From assembly GCA_030247885.1 (NCBI GenBank), contig JAPDRO010000024.1:186001-250000 (forward strand): a stretch of DNA of 64,000 nucleotides, in the 5' to 3' direction. This document shows, one piece after another, positions 1 through 9,698 of the stretch (position 1 is its first letter; each line of letters opens with the position of its first letter). The stretch comes from Taxawa tesnikishii (nom. ined.). Taxonomy: Eukaryota; Ascomycota; Dothideomycetes; Dothideales. The notes under the pieces are model-generated. The model worked only from the letters and a program-made list of their open reading frames with translations. It was not told where the DNA came from and did not search any database. A program made the position numbers and the translations under genes.

Positions 1-1620
1 CCATGTTCCGCGGCCCTGCATAGAGGGGATAAGATCCCTATGGTAACGCGGACCAAGTTGCATAAGATCTCTCCGCTGCCGAGTGTCCCACTGGCCGTAC
101 AACAATGCGTATCACAGTTCATGTATTTCATCATGGATATGTTTCACGCGCTTCTTCGCCTCTTGCTCGCCCACATACCATGAGCGACAGCGGTTTCTAG
201 AAGAGGGTCACCACTTCTCGGTCAGAAACAGAGGCGCAGGGATCGAGCGGCTCACCCCTACTAGCGCAACCCCATGCAGAGATGCTTGTTGCTAGCCGCG
301 CATCACCTCGTATTCCTTCCCTCCCGCCACACATCCGCATCACCTACTTGGACTTGTGCGACAGGCTACGAGGAGCTTTAACAGCTGCCAGACTCCTGGT
401 CGAACGTCCACAATGCGAGAGCTGACATTGTGCTTCATCCAACCAAAGCTTCGGAGTTTTGATGATTCATGGCTGGGGCAGTTTCCCAAAAATAAAGTGG
501 CGCGGGACGTTGATTAGGCGAATCTTAGCGCACAGTACCCGCCTGAACACGACATCTTCATGATGCGATATCGATCGTTCTTGTCTTCACAAGAGTATGC
601 AGAAATATGGCCGTGGAACGATGCCAGACAATGTATGATCTGGTATGGGATTGGTTCGCCTACGAAACGATACAACTGCTACTCAGTCATCTACCTGCTT
701 CACAACAAGCGTTCGGTAGAAACCCTCCGATGGCTGGCCTATTAAGAACAGTGGATATGGACGTCATGGTAACAGGCATAAGACCTTGTTCGGATGTGTG
801 GCCGGCTGCGCCACGGAAAAGAGAACTGTCCCGTCGAGCACGACGGAAGAGCTCGTCGGCGACCCGACTCTACCAGGTCACCTAAGGACACGGGTACAAC
901 CGCGAGCTATGGGATGATGGAAGCTCAACAAGCCCAGAGGACTTGATAAGCCGCTCAAAGCCTGTAGGCGTTGTGGGACGTCACCGCGGTCGTTCAGTTC
1001 TCGCCCAGCTCCAGCAGCTTCAGCAGCAGTCACTGGCTACGGCGTATGTGGTTGATGGTCCTCTGGCAGCACTCCAATCGCTGTGGTCCGAAAGGGGCGA
1101 GCAGTACACCCACCCAGCTGGTACTATCGACCAGCTTGCCGATAAGTTCTAGCGAATCAATGGAGATGACATTTCTGCGCCCTTACAGAGTGCCTCTCAT
1201 CTCTACTCTAGACTCACTTCGGAACAAAACCACTGGAATCTGAGCCCGCTACCGGAGATGTGCATCAGGCGATCGACCTGTCGAGAGCACCGACTCTCCA
1301 TTCTACGATCATCTGTCCTTTTTATCAATCATCTTTCCTGTTAGCATCTGAGCGACCACCGCACACGAGCGTCTGCAGTACAATGAACGGCCCAAAAATC
1401 CATCTACGAGTGTACATCTCGCATCGCAGGTGTAAACGATATAAAAGCGGTTTCGTCATGTTCCTAAGGTGGCGACACCACATGTTGCATGAGATTATGG
1501 CCACGGAGGCTTCCATTCGTTGGCCGAAACGGGAAAGTACATTCTAGTCAGCGCTCGTGCATGTGTGAAGCATCGTGTTGGTGCATATGCTCACTTCTTC
1601 TTATATCATAGGAGGGTAAG
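1..1620. other. Interval without a supportable gene
   Basis: Only short, mutually overlapping open frames occur here and none resembles a known family. It lies upstream of the BTB-like fragment and could once have carried its missing N-terminal half, but I cannot recognise a BTB core in any frame. No RNA gene was seen. Confidence 0.5.
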
Positions 1621-2118
1621 ATGCTGGGTGATTGGCTGACAAGGGGCAGAGAAACCTGGATGAAGGTTGCTGGTCTTGTCTACATCTTCGCTGACCAGTA
1701 CAACATACTGGCTCTCCGTCGTGCTGTCACAACCTCTTGGCATAGACTCAAGCTCGCGCCATACAGCGTCGTCATTCAAGCATACGAGAATCTCCCAGAA
1801 TCCTCGCTATTCCGCCGCTTCCTCGTCGAATCTTACGTCTGGCACTGGCGTGGGGACTCGGACATAGAGACAGAAAAACAAAAGGTTGGTGATGTGCCCA
1901 TCCGGTTCTTCTGTTCATGGATATCTGTTATGGTTCCCCGTGTGCGTTTGGGTAAACTCAAGGGATCATGCCCTTGCTGCAACGACTCCTGCCGTTTTCA
2001 TGAGCACGAAAGCGCGGAGGAGAAAGTCCGCAAGCAAGTCATCACCATTTTAGTTTCTAGTGCTGCATATGCTTACTTTCCGTTAGCTTGCGGAAGAATT
2101 GGCAAGAACAAGAATTAG
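1621..2118 (+). CDS. BTB/POZ-protein C-terminal part (fragment or partial gene)
   Basis: The 165-residue frame looks like the second half of a fungal BTB/POZ-domain protein. Residues ~18-35 (LVYIFADQYNILALRRAV) match the helical stretch that follows the BTB core. A region with a Cys/His pattern follows (CPCCNDSCRFHEHE, ~119-132), seen in many small fungal BTB proteins. The first half of the BTB fold, with its usual DFTI and FKVHK motifs, is not visible in the 1.6 kb upstream in any frame. The gene is therefore either truncated, joined to an exon I cannot recognise, or a relic. The ATG at 1621 is simply the first in frame. BTB proteins of this type often act as Cullin-3 adaptors, but for this copy no function can be claimed. 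Confidence 0.5.
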   Translation: MLGDWLTRGRETWMKVAGLVYIFADQYNILALRRAVTTSWHRLKLAPYSVVIQAYENLPESSLFRRFLVESYVWHWRGDSDIETEKQKVGDVPIRFFCSWISVMVPRVRLGKLKGSCPCCNDSCRFHEHESAEEKVRKQVITILVSSAAYAYFPLACGRIGKNKN

Positions 2119-2515
2119 AGCAAGGCACAGGCATTCGACTCACCACTAGCCCCATCACAGTGGACTTAAGCCCAACAATCTTATCTGAATGCATAGCACG
2201 CAAAAGATAGGCATGCGGCAAGAGATGTGAGAACAGAGAAGAGGGAAAAGGCTACCTGTGGTTTTGGGAAGAAGGGAAAGATGCGCATCTCTCCCGGTCT
2301 CGAGCTCGCCTCTGACAGGACTTTCTGGCTCACTGAATGTTGAGGGCATCCATTCTTTCTGGGGATGGAGAGGAACAAGAGAATGAGACGACGTACTCGA
2401 TTACGAAAGTGCAGGAGAGGTTGCAGCAAATGGTTCATTGTCCCTTAGCAGACCTCTTTCTATACCGCGATCTTCCACATTCTCTCCTATGACAAACATC
2501 TCGATATCGTTCTCC
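2119..2515. other. Intergenic, nothing recognised
   Basis: This stretch separates the BTB-like fragment from the 3' end of the minus-strand acetyltransferase. It contains only short overlapping frames on both strands. No promoter or repeat stands out. Confidence 0.5.
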
Positions 2516-3120
2516 TCAAACCTTGACGTCCGCCTCCTTCTCCACCTCTCCCGCGAGCCTATCCAACGCTTCCCCATCCACCCTCAACCCGACCCACTCT
2601 TCCATCTCTTTGGCGCCCAAACTGCGGTAAAACTTCAAACTCGGTTCGTTCCACCTCAAACAGCTCCACTCCAGTCTCCCTCCCTCAATCCTCTTAACCT
2701 CCTTCGCCAGCGCCTTGATCAACAGTGTCCCATACCCCATCTTCCTATACTGCGGTCTGACGAACAGATCCTCGAGGTACACGCCGGGGGCCGCGCGCCA
2801 GGTGCTGTAGTTGTTGAAGTAGAGGGCCATGCCTGCGACCTCACTGCCTTGTGATTGGGGTGTGCGGAGGAGGAGGGTTTTGGCGTAGCCCGGGGCGGAT
2901 GAGGGTGGAGGAGTGGAGGGGTTGGGAGCTAGACTGAGCGTCTTCGTGAGGGACTCGACGGTTGCGAGAACGGAGGAGGAGGCTTTCTCGTAGTCGGCGA
3001 GTTCTTTGATCAGGTCGAGGATGACGGGAACGTCTGGAGGGGTTAAAGCGGGTTGGTGTGGGCGATTGGGGGAATTGTACCGTCCTGAGTGGCATAGCTG
3101 ATTGTGGGTTGGTTGGACAT
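2516..3120 (-). CDS. GNAT N-acetyltransferase (diamine acetyltransferase-like)
   Basis: Two exons, 3081-3120 and 2516-3033, are separated by a 47-nt intron (3034-3080). Splicing joins MSNQPTISYATQD to DVPVILDLIKELADYE, the standard start of spermidine/spermine-type GNAT enzymes, giving 185 residues. The acetyl-CoA pyrophosphate loop is visible as the motif RKMGYG near residue 130 (general form Q/RxxGxG/A), followed by the usual helix. The C-terminal part contains WNEPSLKFYRSLGA, the conserved segment that closes the active site. The likely reaction is acetyl transfer from acetyl-CoA to a small amine; polyamine is the best guess from similarity, not proved. Without the intron the upstream frame would add an unrelated N-terminus, so the ATG at 3120 is preferred. 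Confidence 0.85.
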
Positions 3121-3348
3121 TGTGACGGGTGATGTACGCGACCGGATTTGAGAGGACTGAGGAGTCAATGCTAGCTAAATAATCCAGCAATTGCACAACG
3201 AGCCCGCTTTTGACGCCCTTTGTCATGTTCGAAATTCTGGGGCTAAGCTATCGGCTGCTCCCGAAGGTACGGCACGTGATAGCCGGTCTGGTGAGATGCC
3301 GAAAAGCATGTGCTGCAGCGTCGCCTAGAACCGGTCGAATGCGTGGTC

Positions 3349-4469
3349 CTAGAATGCCCAGGAGGAAATGATTCGAAAGATGTGGTGTTCACTCCTCTGC
3401 TGTTCCGCATCGCCTTGCGAGCGGAACAGACTGATCCGTCTGAGCTCGTCCTTCAAAAGAGTAGAGCCCCATCGAACCGTCCACTTCCCAGTTTGAGTGT
3501 TCAGATCCATACGAGGACACTGCTGAAATACCATGGCCCAGCGTCGGCGCATAAAATCGGATGTGAGCGTATGTCTCCTCCAATTTTCGGTGCGAGTGGG
3601 TTTCGCTGCGAGTCCGAGAGATTGCGCAAGCAACGAGTCCTGAGCAGCCGCTTCAAGAATTTCATCCGATTGTGCCCGAGCCCGTCGAGCGGTTGGCCCT
3701 GTGAAACGTATCACACCCAGAGCGCGATCCCGCAGGTTCTCCCATTCACGGTCGGGCAAGGGAGGCAACACATGCTCTAACATGCCAGCATACCATTTCT
3801 TCTTCATGTTGGCTACTCGATTCTGCGGCATTGGCTCACCCCAGGAATTGAACTCCGGAATAGTCAATTTCAGCTTCCGGGGGTTGGGATTAGCACGGGT
3901 CATCTCCAATGGGGATGCTTGAATTTGCGACCGTAGCAGCGCACGCAACTTTTCCGTGAGTTCAGGCGAGTTTGAGGTGGTTAGCCCCGGTCCAGAAGTA
4001 TGCTCACTAGCCCCTGCCGTGATTCCCAGACTGGGCGGACTGCTTCCTCCTGACGAGAGCCGGGCTTCATCAGGGGCTTCGTCAGGTCCCACAAGTGGTC
4101 GCATCAACTCATGCCTTCTTTTACCAGTACGCCCGTATGCAGCCAACAGCACCTTCATCAGCGGCTTGGATACACCAGCATTAGCCCGTCTGAGATGGCT
4201 GAGTGCCTTGCGAGCTTCTTTGACCTTCTCGGTCCTTCGCTCTCTCAAGAGGTCTAATGACTTCGCACCGTCGCGATAGTCCCGAAAGCGTGACAGCGCA
4301 TGGCCCCGGAGGTATATGCGTGCTTGATCGTCCGGTAGGTAGGTGATTTCGCGGAGGATAGCGCGGAGGAGGTGCCGGGCTTCATCCAGCTGTGGCCGTG
4401 TCCATGGCGATTTGAGAGAGCCGGAGGTCGCTCTCAGACCTTTCTTTGAAAGACGCTGCTGGCTTTCAT
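3349..4469 (-). CDS. LYR-motif protein, Cup1-like N-terminal domain
   Basis: The protein carries a fungal Cup1-like LYR domain: ARHLLRAILREITYLPDD and the following RIYLRGHALSRFRDYR match the mitochondrial LYR-family pattern of a short helix with L(Y/L)R and a downstream Arg/Phe element. LYR proteins bind acyl-carrier protein and assist assembly of mitochondrial complexes; a mitochondrial role is inferred. The longest open frame has no ATG at its 5' end. I propose a 10-codon first exon (4440-4469, ATG at 4469), a 50-nt intron (4390-4439) with an atypical gtctga donor, and exon 2 from 4389. This keeps phase and gives an ATG start, but the model is tentative. The gene is head-to-head with the MBP1-type regulator. 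Confidence 0.7.
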
Positions 4470-4744
4470 GCCATTGGAGATGCAATGTCTATGGTGACTG
4501 TGGCTGGAGCAGGACAGAGTTAATTGGCCGGCTGTAGAAAGTTCCCGAGGCCCGTGCGCAGCGCTGCCGAATCTCGCGTCTCCCACTCCACGTCGCGTAC
4601 TTCCAGCATTGCATACATTGTACCCGCATTGTGCACGAAGTTATCCGCCAAACCGCTCGTCGTTGTTGCTGTCACGAGCATGAAAAGAATATAATACAGA
4701 AAGCCTCCACTGCGCGACTCTTCGCTTGCACTGCGCACACATAC
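4470..4744. promoter_or_regulatory. Shared divergent promoter region
   Basis: The 275 bp between the LYR-protein start (minus strand) and the MBP1-type gene start (plus strand) must hold both promoters. I see no clear TATA box or MCB-type ACGCGT box in it. Confidence 0.45.
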
Positions 4745-7553
4745 ATGGCCACGCCGGCAGTAGTTGCGCAAGCCCCGCAGACCACCACCGCTCCAATGAC
4801 CTCGTCCTTCACTGCTAGGAGCCCAAGCAAACCTCACGATACGAGCCAATACGCGCCATCCGTCTCTCATAACATGTCTTTCACCTCTCAGTCCGCCCAG
4901 GGGCCCTCCCAATACCCTTCTGCGCTCACCCAGAGCATGACTTCTCAGAACGGCAGTATGGCGCACTCTGCATACAGGAGTTTCAACGACGCTTCGTACG
5001 GCAGTCCTCTGCGCTACAGCGATGTGAACAAGCCACAGATTTATACAGTGAGCGCGGCCTGCGGTAGGCGCATGGTGGTTGGTGCTCTGTGCGCTAACAT
5101 GTTGTAGGCGGTGTACTCTGGCGTGTCGGTCTATGAAATGGAAGTTCATGGCGTCGCATGTATGCGCCGCCGCAACGATCACTGGTTGAATGCTACGCAG
5201 ATTCTCAAAGTTGCCGGCGTCGACAAAGGCAAGCGCACCAAGGTGCTGGAGAAAGAAATACTGACGGGCGAGCACGAGAAGGTGCAGGGCGGATATGGAA
5301 AATACCAAGGAACATGGGTCAATTATCAGAGAGGGCGGGAGTTCTGTCGGCAGTATGGAGTAGAGGATTTGCTCAAGCCCTTGCTGGAATATGATATGAA
5401 TGGGGACGGAGCCAATGGTGGTCCACCGCAGGAAACACCTACTAAGGAACAAGCTATGGCTGCTCAACGCAAGAAGTTCTACAACTCTTCTATGGAGGCA
5501 AGAAACGGATTGCAGACGGCGACCGGCACTTTCTTTCAAAACATCTCTCCCATGTCTTCTGTTGCCCTGGCAGCAATGAACAAAGCAGCGAGGATAAATT
5601 CTCCAGTAGGACGGACAGGCAGTGGTTACCGGCTCTCAGGCTTAGCGAGACAGCCATCGCAAGCACTCCCTGATGCCAGCCAACAGAGTTTAGCATCAGA
5701 AGCCAGCTTTGGTGCCGACCAACCGATGGATTCCGCATACGCAACCCAGAACGGTGCGACAGGCTGGCGTCAGGATCCCTTGGCAGAACCTCCGAGGAAG
5801 AAGATGCGGCCCTCGCAAGATTTTGGAACCCCGGGTCGACCCGCGGACGTATCAATGCGGTCCACCACGCCCACCGAGCCAAATGAGTCGTTTGTATACA
5901 CGCAACAGCAGTATCTGGACGGCGCGCTCGACAACGAAGAACCGACTGCTCTGCCGCCGCTTCCCGCTCCGTCAACTCGTGAAGAAGAAGAGAAGAAGAT
6001 GATCCTACTCGACTTGTTTGCAGACAGTGGAAGGACAGATTTCAGTACTCATCCGGCAATCACTCAATTGTCTGCAGAAGACCTCAACATGCCACTTGAC
6101 GCTTCGGCAAATACTGTGTTACACTGGGCAGCCACGCTCGCAAGAGTGCCTCTCTTGAAACTTCTGGTCTGCAAGGGCGCAAACATCTACCGTGGTAATG
6201 CCGCAGGACAAAGCGCGCTGATTTCTGCAGTACTAGTCAACAACTCTTGGGAACTGTCGTGCTTTCCGAGTATCCTGGAACTACTTGGTCCTCTCATAGA
6301 GGTACGTGATGCCACAGGCCGGACGATCCTTCATCACATCGTCGTTTCGAGCGGTATCAAGGGCCGAGCACCGAGCAGCAAATACTACCTGGAAGTGTTG
6401 CTTGAGTTCCTGGTGCGAAGTGCATCAGGGCGCGCTACCACGAATGGAGACTCAAGCGGTCAAGATCCATCATCATCCAAGCCGATTCAGTCAAGCAGTG
6501 GACCTATGTCATTGATGAAATTCTTATCCACCATTGTCAACGCTCAAGATAAAGCAGGAAACACTGCGTTGAACCTTGTGGCCAGGATAGGAAACCGCAA
6601 CATTATTCAACAACTGCTCGAGATCAAAGCAGACCCGACGATTCCCAACTTCCGAGGAGTGTCCGCTCGTGACTTTGGGATTGGCGTCGAAGATGTCGAG
6701 CACGTGATGAACGGCGTTTCATATACAGCTCCACCACAGTTGCCTCTACTCGGAAGCCCTAACAAAGACGTCGTGGCGCTTGCAGAATCCGCCCTGAGCG
6801 CAGGCAGTCAAGCAGAAGACCACAACCAGGACGTCATCGCCTGTGAGTAACCGCCTCGCTCCTCCTTCCCTCCCACGAATGTGTTTTGTACATGCTGACT
6901 TCGTCCACAGCGATAACAAGCATGCTAACCTCGAACCTCGCAACGCACAAACAACTCCTCGCCGCCAAAACCGTCAGCATTGACCGGCTGAACGCGCAGA
7001 TCCGCGAGCTTTCAGCCCAGCAAAAACAAGAGCTCGACACGTTGCAAAACCTGACCCGCAAAGCCAAAGCACGCACCGACCGGGTCCAAAAATCGCCAAC
7101 CTTCGCCGCCTGCTCTCGGAAAAGAAGGCCGCGGCCGCGCACAACGGGCACATCAGCCCGCGCAAGCGCAAGACGGCCGGCGACGTTGATGTTAACAGCG
7201 GCCTGGGCATCCCGCCTAACCTAGACCTGGAAGAAGGTGATCCGGAGACGCAGGAGTACCTCGCCACATTGCCGAGCCCGAGGACGCTGAGGGCGAGGCT
7301 CGAGGCGTATAGAGAGAACAACAAGGCGTTGGCGGATCAGAGCGCGCAGTTGAAGTCGAGGAGTCTGGAGCTTGAGGGACAGTATAGGAAGGCGGTGGCG
7401 CTGTGTACGCAGACGGCGGAGGAGAAGGTAGAGGAGTGTTTGCCGAGTCTTATTGCGGCGGTGGAGAGTGAGAGGGGCGGATTGGGGAGAGAGGAGGTGG
7501 GCAGGATTAGGGAGTTCTTGATGAAGGTTGAAGGGGTTGGTGGGGAGGTTTAA
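4745..7553 (+). CDS. MBP1: MBF-type APSES/KilA-N transcription factor with ankyrin repeats
   Basis: Three exons: 4745-5047, 5108-6842 and 6911-7553. After a Ser/Thr/Gln-rich leader, the DNA-binding domain starts at about residue 98: YSGVSVYEMEVHGVACMRRR, then NATQILKVAGVDK and VQGGYGKYQGTWV. These are hallmarks of Mbp1/Swi4-type winged-helix domains. Two ankyrin regions follow (NTVLHWAATLARVPLLKLLV and GNTALNLVARIGNRNIIQQLL), then a C-terminal coiled coil that pairs with a Swi6-type partner. The family activates G1/S genes. Exon 3 loses frame once at the A-run 7088-7092: one extra A restores IANLRRLLSEKK and an uninterrupted end, giving about 893 residues. I read this as an assembly under-call, because both sides of the break are well conserved. 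MBP1 is the best match; RES1/RES2-type naming is possible. Confidence 0.9.
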
Positions 7554-8610
7554 GAGGACGCGGGCGGATGGTGGATCGGTGGATGTTGTCCGTGGTGGGT
7601 TGAAGTCGAGGTAAGTGATGCGGCTGAGGTAAGTCATGCCGCTTGGGGCCGGACCTGGCCTCATTGGTCACAGTTCTCTGGAAAGGAGTTTGGGGTTCTA
7701 TCTGCGGAGTACGTATGGGGGTAATTTGGGTGGCTTTACCAGTGTCATGATGGGACGACACGGCATTCTGTTGCTTGCGATCCTCCTTGGCTACCTTTAC
7801 AAAGGTGAAGCGCATGGCTGATAGATTTGGCGAGATACCACATTATCAAGTATTTTCTTATTGAAATGCTTCTCTTGTCTGCTTCCAATTTTATCTATCG
7901 AACCACGGTGTGCCGTTGCCGCCTCTTGTGGTAGAGCCTATGAGCGTATTCTGTCTCCATCCAGAGCAGCCGGTCGGTCGAGACTGTATAGCTACAGTCG
8001 TGACCAACAGCAATGTATAGCATGTTAGCCTCACTGCCCGTCCTTGACTTGTTTCATCGAGAACGGGAAGCGGATAGTCAAGTAGGTCTTGTGTGAAAGT
8101 TGACTAAGGCAGATTGAAGCCCGAATGAAGTTGAGGTAAGGCTCAAGTAAAGTTCATATAAAGTTCAGGCGAGGCCTGAGTGAAGCCAAGTAAATCATAA
8201 GTAGTTAATAACTCCCGACTAGTCTTGGAGTCAGTGAAAGTACAAGCGTAATAGATATAGCGGCGAGTAAGAGTAAGAGCTTCTGAGTTGGCGAAAATTT
8301 TTACTAAATCCTTGTACAGACGCTAAACCCTTGTGATAGGACACAAAGAATCGTTCAAGGAGAACATGCTACCTATGATCCTCAAATCTTTATAGAGCTA
8401 ATACTAGTACAGAATCTGTTTCATCTAGCAAAGTGGTGAATAAGAAACGACGCATGCATGTGATTTAGCCCTGCTCCTTCATCCAGGGACTGCATGTATG
8501 ACGTAGTGAATCTTGAAGTCGTTCCAAAAGGCTGTGCGAACAACACAACAAATCTCGAACACCAGTAACAATCTACGAGACTTACCAGCAAGCTGCTCAG
8601 ACAGGCAACA
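7554..8610. other. AT-richer intergenic region
   Basis: About 1 kb separates the MBP1-type gene from the cupin gene. Around 8090-8190 there are several loose variants of a short word like aagttcag/aagttgag, giving a faintly repetitive look. This may be decayed repeat DNA, but no terminal repeats or coding remnant were found. Confidence 0.4.
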
Positions 8611-9147
8611 ATGTCAACTCTCACGCCTCTCAAGGACCTAGAGGTCGTCAAGCACCAGATCCCCGCCCACGGGCTCATTCCAAACACTTCGATCCAGAAC
8701 AAACCCCTTCTGATCTACCGCTCCGCATTCGGTTCCAAAGCCAGCGCATCGCAGATAGAGTCACAACTGCGATCCGTCGGAGTTGTCGAGCCCCAATGGC
8801 GGTATACCATGTACCAACAATCGCACTTTCACAGCACATCGCACGAAGTGTTAGGTATCGCGTCCGGAGAAGCGAAGCTATGTTTTGGACATGAGGATAA
8901 CCCGAAGAAGGTAGAGGAAGTGCTGCGGAAAGGCGATGTGGTGGTCGTACCGGCGGGCGTAGCGCACAGGCTGCTGGAGGATTTGAAGGGAGGGTTCGAA
9001 ATGGTGGGGAGCTATCCGACGGGCTGCAACTGGGATATGTGTTATGGCAAGAAGGGTGAGGAGGGGAAGATCAAGGGTATCGAGAAGCTAGGATGGTTCA
9101 AGAAGGATCCAGTGTATGGAGATGAGGGACCCGCGCTGGACGTGTGA
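8611..9147 (+). CDS. Cupin-fold protein (YjlB-like)
   Basis: An intronless 178-residue protein. Cupin motif 1 appears as HFHSTSHEVLGIASGEAKL (~79-97), with HxH and Glu positioned for metal binding. Motif 2 appears as GDVVVVPAGVAHRLLE (~111-126), with the PxG and His. The family is a single-domain cupin similar to bacterial YjlB; its substrate is not known to me. The metal ligands look complete, so an enzymatic or binding role is plausible. There is no signal peptide, so it is probably cytosolic. The ATG at 8611 is well placed, and nothing upstream extends the fold. It sits upstream of the cullin gene on the same strand with a 550-bp gap and no obvious functional link. Confidence 0.8.
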   Translation: MSTLTPLKDLEVVKHQIPAHGLIPNTSIQNKPLLIYRSAFGSKASASQIESQLRSVGVVEPQWRYTMYQQSHFHSTSHEVLGIASGEAKLCFGHEDNPKKVEEVLRKGDVVVVPAGVAHRLLEDLKGGFEMVGSYPTGCNWDMCYGKKGEEGKIKGIEKLGWFKKDPVYGDEGPALDV

Positions 9148-9698
9148 AACGGAGGAAGAGGTAGAGGTTGGAATGGTACGTAACAATGTGCGGACATTAT
9201 TCAGGTCGGCAGAGCGTCTTTGCGGATTCGTAACTGCTTTAGTTGGGACCAGCGTTTGGAACCTTCGGAACATCGTTTTGCTTGCTATCGTGGTATTACG
9301 CGCACATAACTATGGCGGAAAACGAATACAGAACTGCGGAACTGTAATGCATGGTAAATAAGGTTACTTATCGTTATCGGCTAGCCTGCGGAAAGATCCG
9401 GCTGTAGCCTTGTAGCCTTGCCTCATGTCATCGCCTTTGCAAGTGACTCTCTGCTTGTTGTAACTAACTTCACCACCCGTTCTCACCACCCAAGCCGCTG
9501 CGCCAACTCTCCTACAAAACCCAGTGACTTCCGGCGATCCATCCTACACGACTTCCACCTCCACCACCCTCCCAGTCTCTCTTACCTGAGCGCCGCAGTC
9601 TTCGCCCGCCTCTTAGGTGGTTCCCCCAACCAGCAACAGCGCGCGATACCTGAACACACCTCCATCCTCCTACACGCTCGTGTGAGCACCTTGCGAAG
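9148..9698. promoter_or_regulatory. Upstream region of the cullin gene
   Basis: It holds the 3' end region of the cupin gene and the leader of the cullin gene. Cytosine- and pyrimidine-rich stretches at about 9470-9690 are typical of fungal promoters and 5' leaders. No coding sequence is supported. Confidence 0.45.

Noticed and set aside
4520-5539. 339-residue minus-strand frame over the MBP1-type gene
   Set aside because: It overlaps the conserved DNA-binding domain on the other strand and matches no family.
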